Source: Bacteroidota bacterium
GTDB lineage: Bacteria > Bacteroidota > Bacteroidia > Bacteroidales > UBA10428
Direction: 5' to 3'
Length of the DNA stretch: 64,000 nucleotides
NCBI GenBank assembly: GCA_023442525.1
Contig: JAEZZA010000010.1
Span: forward strand, 1 to 64,000
Position 1 is the first letter of the stretch, and each line of letters opens with the position of its first letter. A model generated the notes under the pieces. It saw only the letters and a program-made list of their open reading frames with translations. It had not been told where the DNA came from and ran no database searches. Positions 1 to 10,439 of this stretch are shown here, piece by piece. Made by a program: the position numbers and the translations under genes.

Positions 1-3000
1 CGACGACCGTTACCCAGACCATAGATATAGACGACACGACAGCACCTACCTTCACCGTTCCCCCTACAGTTACCATCTGCAGAAATCCCGATGGCACTTA
101 TGATATAGATCCTTCTGCAACAGGTGATGTTGATGATGAAACAGATAATTGCAGTATTGATCAGGAGGCTGTGGTTATTGATGATGATTATACTAATCTG
201 TTAAATCCAGATCATACCGGTTATATAATAAGGACATGGTCGCTTACAGATAATTGCGGCAACACAACCCAAAAAGACCAAATTATATGGGTGGAACCTG
301 TCGTAACCCTTATTGCCACCGATGATACGATCTGCAACGGAGGCACGACCGACATTCCGGTAACCAGCGATAACACCACTACCAATGGTATCCGCTACAC
401 CTGGACGGTAACAGACAATGCAGATGTTGATGGAGAAGAAAGCAGTATAGGAAACGGTCAACTCATCGGAACTACCATTACGCAAACACTGACTAATAAC
501 AGCGATGAGGCACAAAAGATTATCTATAACATTACTCCGTGGACTGTGGATGAGCATGGAAATAACCGTTGTGCCGGAACTGATTTAATATTGGATATAT
601 GGGTAGAGCCCACTGCAAGGATGAGCGTTGATCCGAAGCACGATACAATTTGTAATGGTGAAGAGGTACAGATAGATCTGCATAGTCCCACTGTACCTAC
701 ACAACCTGTAAGAATACGCTATACAACGGAAGTTCCAGGTGGAGTGAATGTAACTCCTGAAAACGGTACAGGACTATTTGCCGGGAGCGCTCTGAGCAAT
801 ACCATTACAAACACGACTGACAATGCACAACTTGTAAAATTCATTCTGACTCCTTATACAGTAGCGGCCGGAACGGGTGCAGAAAAATGTGCAGGCATAC
901 CGGATACTGCTTATATATGGGTTGAACCGACGGCAAAGATTACTCTTATTCCTTTGATTGACACTTTATGTTCTACTGAAATAACAGATATTCAACTTAA
1001 TAGCATTACTAATCCAACATTGCAAGTATTATTCCGGTACGAAACCATTAAACCGGCAGGAGTTGCAGTAACTCCCGGTTCAGGAACTTCATTGGTAAAC
1101 GGTACCCGGATTTATGATGAAATAGTTAACACTACCGATACTGCACAGTTAGTGCTGTTCGTTGTCACTCCCTATACCCAGGATAATTTTGGGGCTGAAA
1201 AATGTCCGGGAATTCCTGTTACAACTTCCATTTGGATTGAGCCGGTACCTAAGGTAAGCCTTACTCCGTTAAATGATACTATTTGTACTAACCTGACCAT
1301 TAATTTGCAAACCAGTTCAGCGACCAGGTCACTTCAAGATTTGAAACTGTATTATGAAACCGAATATAATTCTGCATTTGTCGAAGTTACGCCTGCAGGT
1401 GCTACTTCAGATTTTGATCCGGGATTTGTTGTAACAGATCAAATCATCAATTATTCCGATGTACCTCAACAGGTAAAATTCATTTTTTATCCTCAGTTGA
1501 AAAAGTACGATGGTTCGATGATCTGTCCGGGTATCCCTGATACAGCTATAGTCTGGGTTGCTCCCCGGCTTAAAATCCTTGTAGATACCATTTCAACCTA
1601 TATAGGCGGTTGGAATATCCGGTGTTTTGGTGAAACCAGCGGAATGATACGGTTACGGCCCGTTGGCGGAATCAGCGCATTCCCGGGGTACAGTGATGCA
1701 GATCTCAATTATATATGGAATGTTGACAGGCCATCCCTAAAAGAAATAAAAGATCTGAAGTCAGGTTTATATACCATTACCATCAATGATAAACTGATGT
1801 GCTCGGATGATTCATCCTTTACGCTTACTCAACCAGATGTATTGGTTAATCATATAAAAACCATTCATATGCTGAGCTGTTATGGCGGTGATGGAGAAAT
1901 CGGGCCAACTACACGGGGAGGTACCCAAGAATACAGTTATAATTGGGATGTTCCCATTGATTATAAAGAAGAGCTAAAAGATACACTACACAAAATCATT
2001 CCAGGCGCATATACTTTAATAACAACTGATGCAAATGGATGCTTGCATAGTGCTGACACTGTAGTAAGCTTTCCGCCTGCGCCTGCCATAATAGCACTTG
2101 CAGATACATCATACGGGAAATACCAGGTTAAATGTAATGGCGAAAGCAATGCCCGGCTGGTCAGCTTAAATTTGACAGGTGGAAGAGTTTCTTATGAATG
2201 GAAACGGGGAGGTATTGTTGATACCGTATATACGAACAGCAAAGAGGCTAATTTCCTGTATAACCGGAAAGAGGGTACTTATGTTTTAACTTACAGGGAC
2301 TCATTGGGATGTTCTGGCAATCAGACAGTTTTTATTTCACAGCCTATGCCAATATCAATAGGTCAATCCGACCTTTCACAAAAAGCCGGTGGATATAATG
2401 TCAGTTGTTTTAACTCCTCCGACGGTTCGATCAACCTGAAATCAATATCCGGTGGTCATGGCAGCCCGTATACGTTCCAATGGGAATCGCTGAACGGATC
2501 AATTTTACCTCAATCCGTTAATCAGAATCAGGACAACCTGGGTCCGGGACAATATTCGGTAACAATAAGTGATATTTATAACTGCTCGGTTACAGATACA
2601 TTTGAACTTACCGCTCCAGATGAGATAGTAATTACAAGAGTATTATCCGAATCATTGACCGGAGATCACAATATAAACTGTTTCGGAGAAAATACAGGAT
2701 CAATCAGTGTGACAGCCACGGGTGGTATTCCTCCGGTTTATCAATATAAATGGAACGACATATCGCTGGATACTAACCGCAGAGATAATCTGCCGGCAGG
2801 CAGTTATATTCTGACTGTTACCGATGTTCTCGGCTGTTCCGAAATCGACACAATTCAAATTACGGAACCTGGCAAGCTCATTATAGATTCAGTATATCAT
2901 ACCAATTACAATGGTTACGGGATTTCCTGTAATGGGCTAACGGACGGACATATATTTGTTTTACCGTCGGGTGGTACAGAATCCTATATCTATAAGTGGC

Positions 3001-4364
3001 AACGCAATGGTTCTGTAATCAATGAGTCTACAGGACGATTATCAGATGTTGCAGCGGGTAATTACAAGCTAACCATAGTTGATTCAAATAACTGTTCGCT
3101 GGATTGGTCGCATGAATTAACCGAACCACCGGTGATGAGTTCACAAATGACGCATACCAATGTGAATTGTACAGGAATCAAATTGGGAACAGCAAATATT
3201 GTTGTAAACGGAGGTACCGGCAAATATTCTTATGAGTGGGATAACGGAGTCACTGTAGCATCATTGAATAATCTTAATCCGGGGATTTACCGGGTAACTG
3301 TTACAGACGAGAATTCATGCCAGGTGATTGATTCCACCATAATAGTTCAAAATACAGAAGTTCTGATTAATATTGAAATCGAAAAACCGGTTTCCTGTAA
3401 TGGCCTTTCTGATGGTATTCTTAGAGCTGTAGCTCAGGATGGAGTACCTCCTTATGAGTATTTATGGGAGAATGGAGCAAAATCAGGTGAAAGATTTACA
3501 TCCGCCGGATCCGGTATTTATAAGGTTTCGGTAATAGATAACGACGGATGCGAGGGATCGCAGACAATAGAATTGAATGATCCTGATCCATTGTCGGCTC
3601 ATTTCGAAGTTTATAATGTAAGTTGTTTTGGAAGGGATGATGGTTTTGTGAGGGCAGATGCATCCGGTGGAAACGGAAATTACAATTACTATTGGGATGG
3701 CCAGCTTCTGCGGAAGAACGAAGTGGATGATCTGTATGCCGGGAAATATAACTTAAAGGTAATTGATGAAATGAATTGTGAGACCGAGACCCTGGTGGCT
3801 GTAACACAGCCGGCTCAACTCAGGGCTGTGGTTAAAGAGTCGGGAACAACAAGGCCTTTCTGTCCCGATTGGTCAAACGGAGTTCTGTCATTATCTGTAA
3901 CTGGCGGTACCAGGGAATACTCGTTTGTTTGGGATGCTTCAGCGGAAAATGATTCAGTCATCTCAGATATCAGGGAAGGATGGTATGAGGTGTCGATTAG
4001 TGATGCTCAGGGATGCTCAATCGACACGGCTTTCCATTTAAGGGCGCTTAATGATAACTGCCTTGATATTCCAACAGCATTTACGCCGAATGATGATGAT
4101 GCCAATAACTACTGGGAGATCAGATACATGACTGAAACCGGTGCAGAGGTAAGGTTTGGCGAGGTTTATCCTACAGGAAATATGAAAATTTATGACAGGC
4201 TTGGGAACCTGGTTTACTCTTGTTCAGGCGGATGTCCTGAGGACTGGAATGGTGAAGATATGCATGGACGAAGGTTGCCTGTAGACACATACTATTTTAT
4301 AATTGATCTGAATAATGGAAACGGAAACGATATACTAAAAGGAATCGTAACCATAATTCGTTGA
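1..4364 (+). CDS. SprB-repeat giant surface protein with type B T9SS sorting domain (5' end outside window)
   Basis: The reading frame is open to the window start (first full codon at base 3), so the N-terminus is missing; the apparent GTG at 171 is internal. Numbered from 171, the visible part begins with an HYR-like segment. Four PKD-like repeats of about 105 residues follow, starting near residues 53, 156, 262 and 367, each with a DTIC/DTLC-type motif and ending in W(V/I)EP. From about residue 477 there are at least eight SprB-type repeats with a C(F/N/Y)G...DG signature and a Y.W core. The last ~100 residues are a gliding-motility-associated C-terminal domain (FTPNDDD, KIYDRLGNLVY, DWNGEDMHG, GTVTIIR-like end), the type B signal for T9SS export. 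Such proteins are exported across the outer membrane and held at the surface, often as adhesins. The PorP/SprF gene just downstream is the usual partner. Domain class is firm; the ligand is unknown. Confidence 0.9.
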   Translation, partial: TTVTQTIDIDDTTAPTFTVPPTVTICRNPDGTYDIDPSATGDVDDETDNCSIDQEAVVIDDDYTNLLNPDHTGYIIRTWSLTDNCGNTTQKDQIIWVEPVVTLIATDDTICNGGTTDIPVTSDNTTTNGIRYTWTVTDNADVDGEESSIGNGQLIGTTITQTLTNNSDEAQKIIYNITPWTVDEHGNNRCAGTDLILDIWVEPTARMSVDPKHDTICNGEEVQIDLHSPTVPTQPVRIRYTTEVPGGVNVTPENGTGLFAGSALSNTITNTTDNAQLVKFILTPYTVAAGTGAEKCAGIPDTAYIWVEPTAKITLIPLIDTLCSTEITDIQLNSITNPTLQVLFRYETIKPAGVAVTPGSGTSLVNGTRIYDEIVNTTDTAQLVLFVVTPYTQDNFGAEKCPGIPVTTSIWIEPVPKVSLTPLNDTICTNLTINLQTSSATRSLQDLKLYYETEYNSAFVEVTPAGATSDFDPGFVVTDQIINYSDVPQQVKFIFYPQLKKYDGSMICPGIPDTAIVWVAPRLKILVDTISTYIGGWNIRCFGETSGMIRLRPVGGISAFPGYSDADLNYIWNVDRPSLKEIKDLKSGLYTITINDKLMCSDDSSFTLTQPDVLVNHIKTIHMLSCYGGDGEIGPTTRGGTQEYSYNWDVPIDYKEELKDTLHKIIPGAYTLITTDANGCLHSADTVVSFPPAPAIIALADTSYGKYQVKCNGESNARLVSLNLTGGRVSYEWKRGGIVDTVYTNSKEANFLYNRKEGTYVLTYRDSLGCSGNQTVFISQPMPISIGQSDLSQKAGGYNVSCFNSSDGSINLKSISGGHGSPYTFQWESLNGSILPQSVNQNQDNLGPGQYSVTISDIYNCSVTDTFELTAPDEIVITRVLSESLTGDHNINCFGENTGSISVTATGGIPPVYQYKWNDISLDTNRRDNLPAGSYILTVTDVLGCSEIDTIQITEPGKLIIDSVYHTNYNGYGISCNGLTDGHIFVLPSGGTESYIYKWQRNGSVINESTGRLSDVAAGNYKLTIVDSNNCSLDWSHELTEPPVMSSQMTHTNVNCTGIKLGTANIVVNGGTGKYSYEWDNGVTVASLNNLNPGIYRVTVTDENSCQVIDSTIIVQNTEVLINIEIEKPVSCNGLSDGILRAVAQDGVPPYEYLWENGAKSGERFTSAGSGIYKVSVIDNDGCEGSQTIELNDPDPLSAHFEVYNVSCFGRDDGFVRADASGGNGNYNYYWDGQLLRKNEVDDLYAGKYNLKVIDEMNCETETLVAVTQPAQLRAVVKESGTTRPFCPDWSNGVLSLSVTGGTREYSFVWDASAENDSVISDIREGWYEVSISDAQGCSIDTAFHLRALNDNCLDIPTAFTPNDDDANNYWEIRYMTETGAEVRFGEVYPTGNMKIYDRLGNLVYSCSGGCPEDWNGEDMHGRRLPVDTYYFIIDLNNGNGNDILKGIVTIIR

Positions 4365-4435
4365 CAGGTCAAATGCATCAAACTTTTTATTTCATGCTTA
4401 CGTATTAATTAGGACAAAACCAATTATCTGAGATA

Positions 4436-5461
4436 TTGCATTTTGCGGTAAACATACCTTTTTCATCCGGTAAGAGATTGATTATCTTAATAGCGATGCT
4501 TTTTCTTAGCATCTCGTCTTTTGCCCAGCAATTACCAAGGTTCAGTCAGTATTTTTCTAATGAATTCCTTGTTAATCCTGCTGTTGCCGGTTACGATGGC
4601 CGCACAGTGATCAACCTTGCAGCACGTAAACAATGGATGGGGTTTTCAGAATATACTCCCGGATCGTATCTGATTAGTTTTCAGGGCAGAATTCTGAAGA
4701 GAGGATATAGCATCAAATCTTCTCCCGGAAACAGAAGTTTTCACCGGGCAACAAAAGGAAGAGTAGGTTTGGGAGGTATTATTTATCACGATGAAAATGG
4801 GGCACTCGAGCGTACCGGCGGTCAGTTCAGTTATGCCTATCATGTTTTCATCAATAACGGGCAGTTGTCATTTGGGCTGACCGGAAACCTGTTTCAATAC
4901 AGGATAAACTCCAAACGGGCAGAACTTAAGTATCCTGATGCTGATCCACTGAGCGGAATGATTGGGAAATCAACACTTGTTCCTGATGCGAACATCGGTA
5001 TCAACTACATGACACAGGATTATCATATAGGCTTTGCCGCCTGCCAGTTGTTCCAGTCGAATCTGAAGATTGGCAACAGTGCAGAATTTAAGGAAACAGA
5101 GCAGACACGCCTTCTCCGGCATTATTATTTTCTGGCCGATTACCGTTATGCAAAGAGCCAAAGCAGTATCTGGGAATGGGAGCCGTCGATGATGATGCTG
5201 TTAAACGAAAGACTCATGTTCCAGGGCGAGGTTACTTTGAAGGCCTATTACAAGCGTCAATACTGGTTTGGTCTATCAGGCAGAACCACCGGTGATGTTA
5301 TTGCTATGGCCGGATTAAAGCTCAACAATTATTATTTTGGATATTCCTATGAATATGGTTTTAATGGAATATCACGCTATTCCTATGGGTCGCATGAAAT
5401 ATGCCTTACAGCAAAATTTGGAGACACTGCAAGGCGTTACAGGTGGCTAGATCGTTATTGA
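4436..5461 (+). CDS. PorP/SprF family type IX secretion membrane protein
   Basis: This 341-residue protein has an N-terminal signal (KRLIILIAMLFLSISSFAQ) followed by the family hallmark QLPRFSQYFSNEFLVNPAVAG. The rest alternates short beta-rich strands, as expected for an outer-membrane beta-barrel. PorP/SprF proteins are small barrels that work with one large type B T9SS cargo, helping to secrete or anchor it; the cargo is usually encoded immediately upstream, as here (71-base gap). The start used is TTG at 4436, which keeps the positive n-region of the signal peptide. The first in-frame ATG (4496) would cut into the hydrophobic core and is less likely. The 3' end overlaps the convergent YfhO-like gene by 7 bases. 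Confidence 0.9.
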   Translation: MHFAVNIPFSSGKRLIILIAMLFLSISSFAQQLPRFSQYFSNEFLVNPAVAGYDGRTVINLAARKQWMGFSEYTPGSYLISFQGRILKRGYSIKSSPGNRSFHRATKGRVGLGGIIYHDENGALERTGGQFSYAYHVFINNGQLSFGLTGNLFQYRINSKRAELKYPDADPLSGMIGKSTLVPDANIGINYMTQDYHIGFAACQLFQSNLKIGNSAEFKETEQTRLLRHYYFLADYRYAKSQSSIWEWEPSMMMLLNERLMFQGEVTLKAYYKRQYWFGLSGRTTGDVIAMAGLKLNNYYFGYSYEYGFNGISRYSYGSHEICLTAKFGDTARRYRWLDRY

Positions 5462-7944
5462 TTTCCTCCGGATCCCTTCTTCTTCTTCCATTCCATATAG
5501 AATACTCCGGCCGCGAGCAGCAGCATCAACAGGGATGAGGCAAGCGATACCTTTTCTCCTAAATAATAACTTTTTGGATGGAATTTGAATTCAACAGTAT
5601 GACTTCCTTCAGGTATCTTCATTGCTCTGAGCAAATAATCTGCACGGATATGAGGAGCGGGTGTCCCATCAATATAGGCCTGCCAGCCTTTATCGTAAAA
5701 TACTTCTGAAAATACTGCGAACTGTTCCGATTTTGCAGTTGAGCTGTACTTCAGATAATTTGCACGATATTCAGTAAGGGTTATTCTTGCTGAAGAGTCC
5801 GGTACAGGATTAAAACCTTCAATATACGAATTAAACCGTGTATCAACCACAGCTTCATTGGCGGGATCTATATTTCCAAACGCATTGATTTCCTCATCGG
5901 CATTTGTCACAGGAATTATCTCATTTACAAACCAGGCATTACCCAGCTCGGATTTATTTACCAGCGGCGGTGCTTCGCCATTATAAATAATGTATCGTGT
6001 ATTGAGCACATTTAACGCGTTCATTGTAGCCATGGTACTGTCTATTGCAACAGGCACAGCTCTTGTCTGAAGCGTTCCTATGAGTCGCATGATTTCATCC
6101 TGTATGTAGTGATCATATAACTCCTGGAACCTTCTCATTTTGGCGCCATGATAACCACCGATCGATTTGTGAAAATATGAAGTACTTGCATCTTGTAAAG
6201 GACTGAGCGAAATATTAAGAACCCGGTAATTGAGGTCCTTGTCCTTAAGTATGATCATGTCGGCAGTAGAAGGATTGAAGGGTGTCCTGTCTTCCTTTAT
6301 AGTTCCGAAGTTCCGGCTGCTCAGGTATCTCTTGTTTACCGGCCACAGATCGGCGAGCAACAGAACAGCCAGTATGGCTATTACTGCGCCTGTTTTTATT
6401 TTCTTAAGGTATGCAAAATAAACCAGGCCGGCAGTTAGCAGAACAAACACGAGAGATCTGAAAGCATCCGAACGAAAAATGGCAAGCCTGTCTTTTTCAA
6501 CAGCATCGATCAGTTCATTCAAACCCTGAAGTCGTTGCTGATCAAAAGGACTCGACATATCAAATGACCCGGCTATGGCAATAAATATCAGTATAAGCCC
6601 GCCTAAACCAAATGTGGCGTACTTTAAGGACTTTATAAAATCTTTTTTGGACAAGTTGCCTTTAAGAATTTCATTTATTGTAAGGATCCCCATGAATGGC
6701 ACGGCAAATTCAGCTATAATCAATGTCATGGTAACGGTTCTGAATTTGTTATACCCGGGGAAATGGTCAAGCATGAAATTGGTGAGCATAGGGAAATTGT
6801 GCCCCCAGGCGAGCATAATTGAGATTATTGTAACCGCAGAAAGCCACCATTTAATTGGTCCCTTTAGGATAAACAGGCCGAGAATAAACAGGTAGACGGC
6901 CACAGCTCCCAGATAAACCGGTCCTGCCGTCTGCAATTGTTCGCCCCAGTAGGTAGGAACATTTTTCACAAAATCTCTTGCTACGGGAGTGCCGTAAGCT
7001 GATTTTAAATATTTGTAGGTATTTGAATTTTCGCTCAGCTTTTCAGCAGAACTGCCTCCCATAAAATTGGGAATCATAAGGTTGAATGTTTCGCCAAGTG
7101 TATAGCTGTATTGTGTGGCATAATCCTTATCGAGGCCACTGGTACGATTTTCAGGATCTGTGGAAAGTTCTGACGGTCCCCTTATAGAATATTTCCCATA
7201 TTCATAAGTAGTGTACAGGTTGCTGAAATTTGCTCCCACCGCCAAAACCACAAAAAAGATGAGCCAGGGGAAGGGTTTTACGAATTCGGCAAGAGACTTA
7301 TTACGGATTGCAGCAATAAGTTCAATCAAACCAAAAACAACAATTACGAGCAGTGTATAATACGTAATTTGAAGATGATTCATTAAAATCTGAAGCCCAA
7401 GAAACAAGCCGGTTACAATACTTCCCAATATATACTTACCCCGAAATGCAGCATAAACACCCGCAATGACAGGTGGCATGTAGCCCAGGGCGTATACTTT
7501 TGAAACATGTCCCGCGGTTATAATCTGGAAAAAGTAAGATGAAAATCCATAGGCAATTGCTCCGGCAAAACTTAACCAGGGACTTAAGCCAAATAAAAGT
7601 AAGGCTATATATGCACCTGTCATGTAGATAAACAGGAAACAGACGGGCCGGAAATTATCTAAAGTAAATATCCGATGTATCTGGCGTAATACATTCGACT
7701 TATATTGTGTAGAAACTAGGTAAGCAGGCATTCCACCATACATACTGTTTGTCCATAATGGTTCTTCGTGAAATTCAGCACGATGATCGACGATCTCTTT
7801 TGACATACCTTTAAACTGCAATATGTCGTGTTGCTGTATCCTCTTTCCCTCAAACACATCGGGAATGAAATAGACTATTGATAATAAGAAGAAGATAAAA
7901 ATCGGGTATACATAATGCAGGTTAATATTCTTTATGCTTTTCAT
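5455..7944 (-). CDS. YfhO-family polytopic membrane protein
   Basis: An 829-residue protein with roughly a dozen hydrophobic segments in the first ~520 residues, a soluble C-terminal part of about 280 residues and a last membrane segment near the C-terminus (SSLLMLLLAAGVFYM). The early motif VFEGKRIQQHDILQFKGM and the late FSEVFYDKGWQAYIDG / PEGSHTVEFKF are typical of the YfhO family. Family members in Firmicutes add sugars to lipoteichoic acid; in Bacteroidetes the substrate is unknown, and a GT-C-type lipid-linked glycosyltransferase is a reasonable inference. It is the last gene of the leftward polysaccharide locus, 72 bases after the glycosyltransferase at 8017. ATG at 7944 is preferred over the GTG one codon upstream. 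Confidence 0.8.
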   Translation of the reverse strand: MKSIKNINLHYVYPIFIFFLLSIVYFIPDVFEGKRIQQHDILQFKGMSKEIVDHRAEFHEEPLWTNSMYGGMPAYLVSTQYKSNVLRQIHRIFTLDNFRPVCFLFIYMTGAYIALLLFGLSPWLSFAGAIAYGFSSYFFQIITAGHVSKVYALGYMPPVIAGVYAAFRGKYILGSIVTGLFLGLQILMNHLQITYYTLLVIVVFGLIELIAAIRNKSLAEFVKPFPWLIFFVVLAVGANFSNLYTTYEYGKYSIRGPSELSTDPENRTSGLDKDYATQYSYTLGETFNLMIPNFMGGSSAEKLSENSNTYKYLKSAYGTPVARDFVKNVPTYWGEQLQTAGPVYLGAVAVYLFILGLFILKGPIKWWLSAVTIISIMLAWGHNFPMLTNFMLDHFPGYNKFRTVTMTLIIAEFAVPFMGILTINEILKGNLSKKDFIKSLKYATFGLGGLILIFIAIAGSFDMSSPFDQQRLQGLNELIDAVEKDRLAIFRSDAFRSLVFVLLTAGLVYFAYLKKIKTGAVIAILAVLLLADLWPVNKRYLSSRNFGTIKEDRTPFNPSTADMIILKDKDLNYRVLNISLSPLQDASTSYFHKSIGGYHGAKMRRFQELYDHYIQDEIMRLIGTLQTRAVPVAIDSTMATMNALNVLNTRYIIYNGEAPPLVNKSELGNAWFVNEIIPVTNADEEINAFGNIDPANEAVVDTRFNSYIEGFNPVPDSSARITLTEYRANYLKYSSTAKSEQFAVFSEVFYDKGWQAYIDGTPAPHIRADYLLRAMKIPEGSHTVEFKFHPKSYYLGEKVSLASSLLMLLLAAGVFYMEWKKKKGSGGNQ

Positions 7945-8016
7945 CACGGAGGTGTATTTTAAAACGAAGATATTAAATAGTATTCAACCACAAAGAGCCA
8001 GTTAATTCACTTTTCA

Positions 8017-9066
8017 CTATATCAACCCGTGAATGATCTCCAGAAGCGATTTCGTTCTTGCCTGAATTGAATAATTATCAATGATTCTTTGTCTGGCCTT
8101 TTTCCCAAATCCTTTCGCACATTGCAGGGCTTTTTCAACCTGGCTTTTCATTTCCCCTACATCCTTGTGATATACGATAAAACCGGTATCGCCGATTATT
8201 TCAGGGATAAAAGTAACGTTTGAACCTACCGGTATGCATTCGCAGAGCATAGCTTCACAAAGAACATTTGACATCCCTTCAGTAAGTGAAAAAAGACAAA
8301 ATACTTTAGCTTCAATGTAATGATCAAGCAATTCATTATGCGGGATTCTCTCAATTACTTCTAAGTTGCCGGGGATTGAAATATTATTCTCCGTGATAAA
8401 AGATTTACTTAAACCTATTATCTTAAATCTGACTCCGGGTAAAATTCCAGCCAGTTCAATGAATTTATCAACTCCTTTCAGATAAAAGGTTTTCAGATTA
8501 TTTACCAATGCCACGGTGAGTACAACATCGTTTTTCTCTTTATCCCCGGTGTTTGTCCAGTAACCGGTTTCAAATCCGTTGTATACAACCCTGATTTCAC
8601 TTTGTATCCGGGGTTCAAAATATTTAATACCACCCTTAATTGGAACAGATGAAGCGTAAGTGTTCGTGTATTCGATCAGGCAGGGGCTATTTGGAAGTAT
8701 AATGGTTGCATTTCTTAATGCAAATTTCGCGCACCATCCCCTGAAACGCCGATTATACACTCCATAGTCAAATTCCGGCAGATGAAATGCGTCGAAGCCG
8801 CCAACCACAATAACAAGTTTCTTCCGGTACAATATCTTAAACAAAGCAATAAGGGCTGTGTGCCAATCTGCAAAACGAATGAAGTAAACAGATGCCCGGC
8901 GACCTTTAACAATAAGAAAAAGAGTCAGTTTAAGTAAGGCAGGTATATATTGAAATCCGTTGGAATTGTTGATATGATAGGTATATACCGAAAAATTTTC
9001 TTCCAGGATTCTTTTATCTGTCAGAACAAAGCTTGAATTGCTGGTTTTAAAATAGAAAATGTCCAT
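8017..9066 (-). CDS. Glycosyltransferase, GT4-like (GT-B fold)
   Basis: A 349-residue GT-B type glycosyltransferase. The C-terminal half shows the group 1/GT4 nucleotide-sugar domain: VALVNNLKTFYLKGVDKFIELA, a HNELLDHYIEAKVFCLFSLTEGMSNVLCEAM block with the family E(x7)E glutamates, then a GSNVTFIPEIIGDTGFIV segment. The N-terminal acceptor domain is diverged and lacks the usual glycine-rich start. It is probably a cytoplasmic enzyme that adds one sugar during surface-polysaccharide assembly. Start is ATG at 9066, one base after the stop of the upstream gene, so the two are very likely cotranscribed. Donor and acceptor sugars cannot be read from the sequence. Confidence 0.85.
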   Translation of the reverse strand: MDIFYFKTSNSSFVLTDKRILEENFSVYTYHINNSNGFQYIPALLKLTLFLIVKGRRASVYFIRFADWHTALIALFKILYRKKLVIVVGGFDAFHLPEFDYGVYNRRFRGWCAKFALRNATIILPNSPCLIEYTNTYASSVPIKGGIKYFEPRIQSEIRVVYNGFETGYWTNTGDKEKNDVVLTVALVNNLKTFYLKGVDKFIELAGILPGVRFKIIGLSKSFITENNISIPGNLEVIERIPHNELLDHYIEAKVFCLFSLTEGMSNVLCEAMLCECIPVGSNVTFIPEIIGDTGFIVYHKDVGEMKSQVEKALQCAKGFGKKARQRIIDNYSIQARTKSLLEIIHGLI

Positions 9067-9067
9067 T

Positions 9068-10426
9068 TTATTCCGATTTCTCTGTCAGTATATACCTGAA
9101 TTTTCCTGATTTATCGTGAGGAAGGGAATCCATTATAACAATATCGACCCGGTTAAAAAACCTGTAAAGGGCTTTGTCAAGAATTGTTTTACTTTCAGCA
9201 GACAATTGCTTTTTTGATTCAATTCTGAATTCAATGGCCCCGGCTTCTTTTTGAAACACCTGGAAGCGATTTATATTCATAGGATCCGTACCGAATAATT
9301 CATTCAGAATATCTGTAAAAAATACTCCGTGAACCTTACTGCCGTTCGCGAGAGCTATTGTATCTGCAGTGCGTCCGGATACCCTTTTCAATAACGGGAG
9401 GTTAAATTTCTTTTTGGAAGTATCGTGGAACTGACCGACATCTCCATTTTCATACCTGATAAATGGCATGGCATAATTATCAAGATTGGTGATTATAAAA
9501 CGGCCGTCTTTTTTGGTTTCTGCTGAGCCGGACTCATCCAGAATCTCAAGCTTGACATGTTCCGATGCCACATACAACCCCAAACCATCACCGGCTTCGA
9601 ATGCTATGGAATTACATTCACCACAACCATATTGATCATAAATCTTAGCCCCGAATTGTTCCTCAATCAGTTGACGATAAGGATCCAGCAGGGTTTCTGT
9701 TGTACTCGATACAGCCAACGGTCTGAAAGCAAGCTTTAAATTGTTGTCCCTCAAGTACTCGGCTATCTGAATAAAAGCCGACAGATATCCCCGGATCAAC
9801 TTCGGTTCGAAATTATTCAGCTTCTGAATTGCAAAGGGTATAGTTTCTTCTCTTAACCCGAATGAATTAATTACACTTCTGTTATAATACCAGTTTTTGA
9901 TTTCATTTATCAAACGCTGTTTCAAAGGCAGCGATAAAACGGTACGCGTTCCCCATATTTTGCTCACGCGGTCGCCGATATCAATCCCCATCCAGTTATA
10001 CCACCTGAAAAATGCTGCCCATGTATAAGTCAGATCGCCGCTATCCCTCAGTAATCTTAAAGGAGGGCCTGTTGTGCCTCCTGTTATTCCCTGCTGAATA
10101 TGCTTTTTTGGAAGATTTCTGGCAATCAGGTTATGCGATTCCTTACGGGCAATTTCTTTAGTGAGGACCGGAATTTTGTACAGATCGTCAAAGCTTTTAA
10201 TATCGGCCGGCTTAAGTTTGATTGACGAAAAAAGATCCTCATAATAAGGCACATTCCGGCGGGCATATTCAAACAGCTTCTTAAATTTTGTGAACTGGTA
10301 TTCAATCATCTGAGATTCAGGCCAGAATTGTGATTCTTTCAACCATAAATGAGTTTGCAGAATCGATGTATTATTGAAGCGATCCTGCAGAGGGTAGGCA
10401 ATATGTCGTGCGATGAATTTTCGCAT
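9068..10426 (-). CDS. CapK/PaaK-like adenylate-forming enzyme (phenylacetate-CoA ligase family)
   Basis: A 452-residue member of the PaaK/CapK branch of adenylate-forming enzymes. The ATP-binding loop is GITGGTTGPP (around residue 115). A second core motif, DQYGCGECNSIAFEA, follows near residue 265, then the hinge region FIRYENGDVGQF and a C-terminal lid. Canonical PaaK makes phenylacetyl-CoA, but CapK-type members sit in capsule and O-antigen loci, where they are thought to activate a carboxylate for attaching to a sugar. The location between a glycosyltransferase and a CapA-like gene supports the CapK role. Phenylacetate catabolism is unlikely because no paa genes are nearby. The substrate is unknown. 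Confidence 0.85.
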   Translation of the reverse strand: MRKFIARHIAYPLQDRFNNTSILQTHLWLKESQFWPESQMIEYQFTKFKKLFEYARRNVPYYEDLFSSIKLKPADIKSFDDLYKIPVLTKEIARKESHNLIARNLPKKHIQQGITGGTTGPPLRLLRDSGDLTYTWAAFFRWYNWMGIDIGDRVSKIWGTRTVLSLPLKQRLINEIKNWYYNRSVINSFGLREETIPFAIQKLNNFEPKLIRGYLSAFIQIAEYLRDNNLKLAFRPLAVSSTTETLLDPYRQLIEEQFGAKIYDQYGCGECNSIAFEAGDGLGLYVASEHVKLEILDESGSAETKKDGRFIITNLDNYAMPFIRYENGDVGQFHDTSKKKFNLPLLKRVSGRTADTIALANGSKVHGVFFTDILNELFGTDPMNINRFQVFQKEAGAIEFRIESKKQLSAESKTILDKALYRFFNRVDIVIMDSLPHDKSGKFRYILTEKSE

Positions 10427-10439
10427 TTATAGGTTTAAA

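Noticed and set aside
3496..3807. A minus-strand gene within the SprB-repeat gene
   Set aside because: It is antisense to a strongly supported repeat domain, is rich in His/Pro/Arg as expected for the complement of Gly/Asp-rich repeats, and has no supporting context.
9068..10426. Phenylacetate catabolism (paaK)
   Set aside because: Homology to PaaK is clear, but the gene is inside a polysaccharide operon with no other paa genes, so a CapK-type role is preferred.
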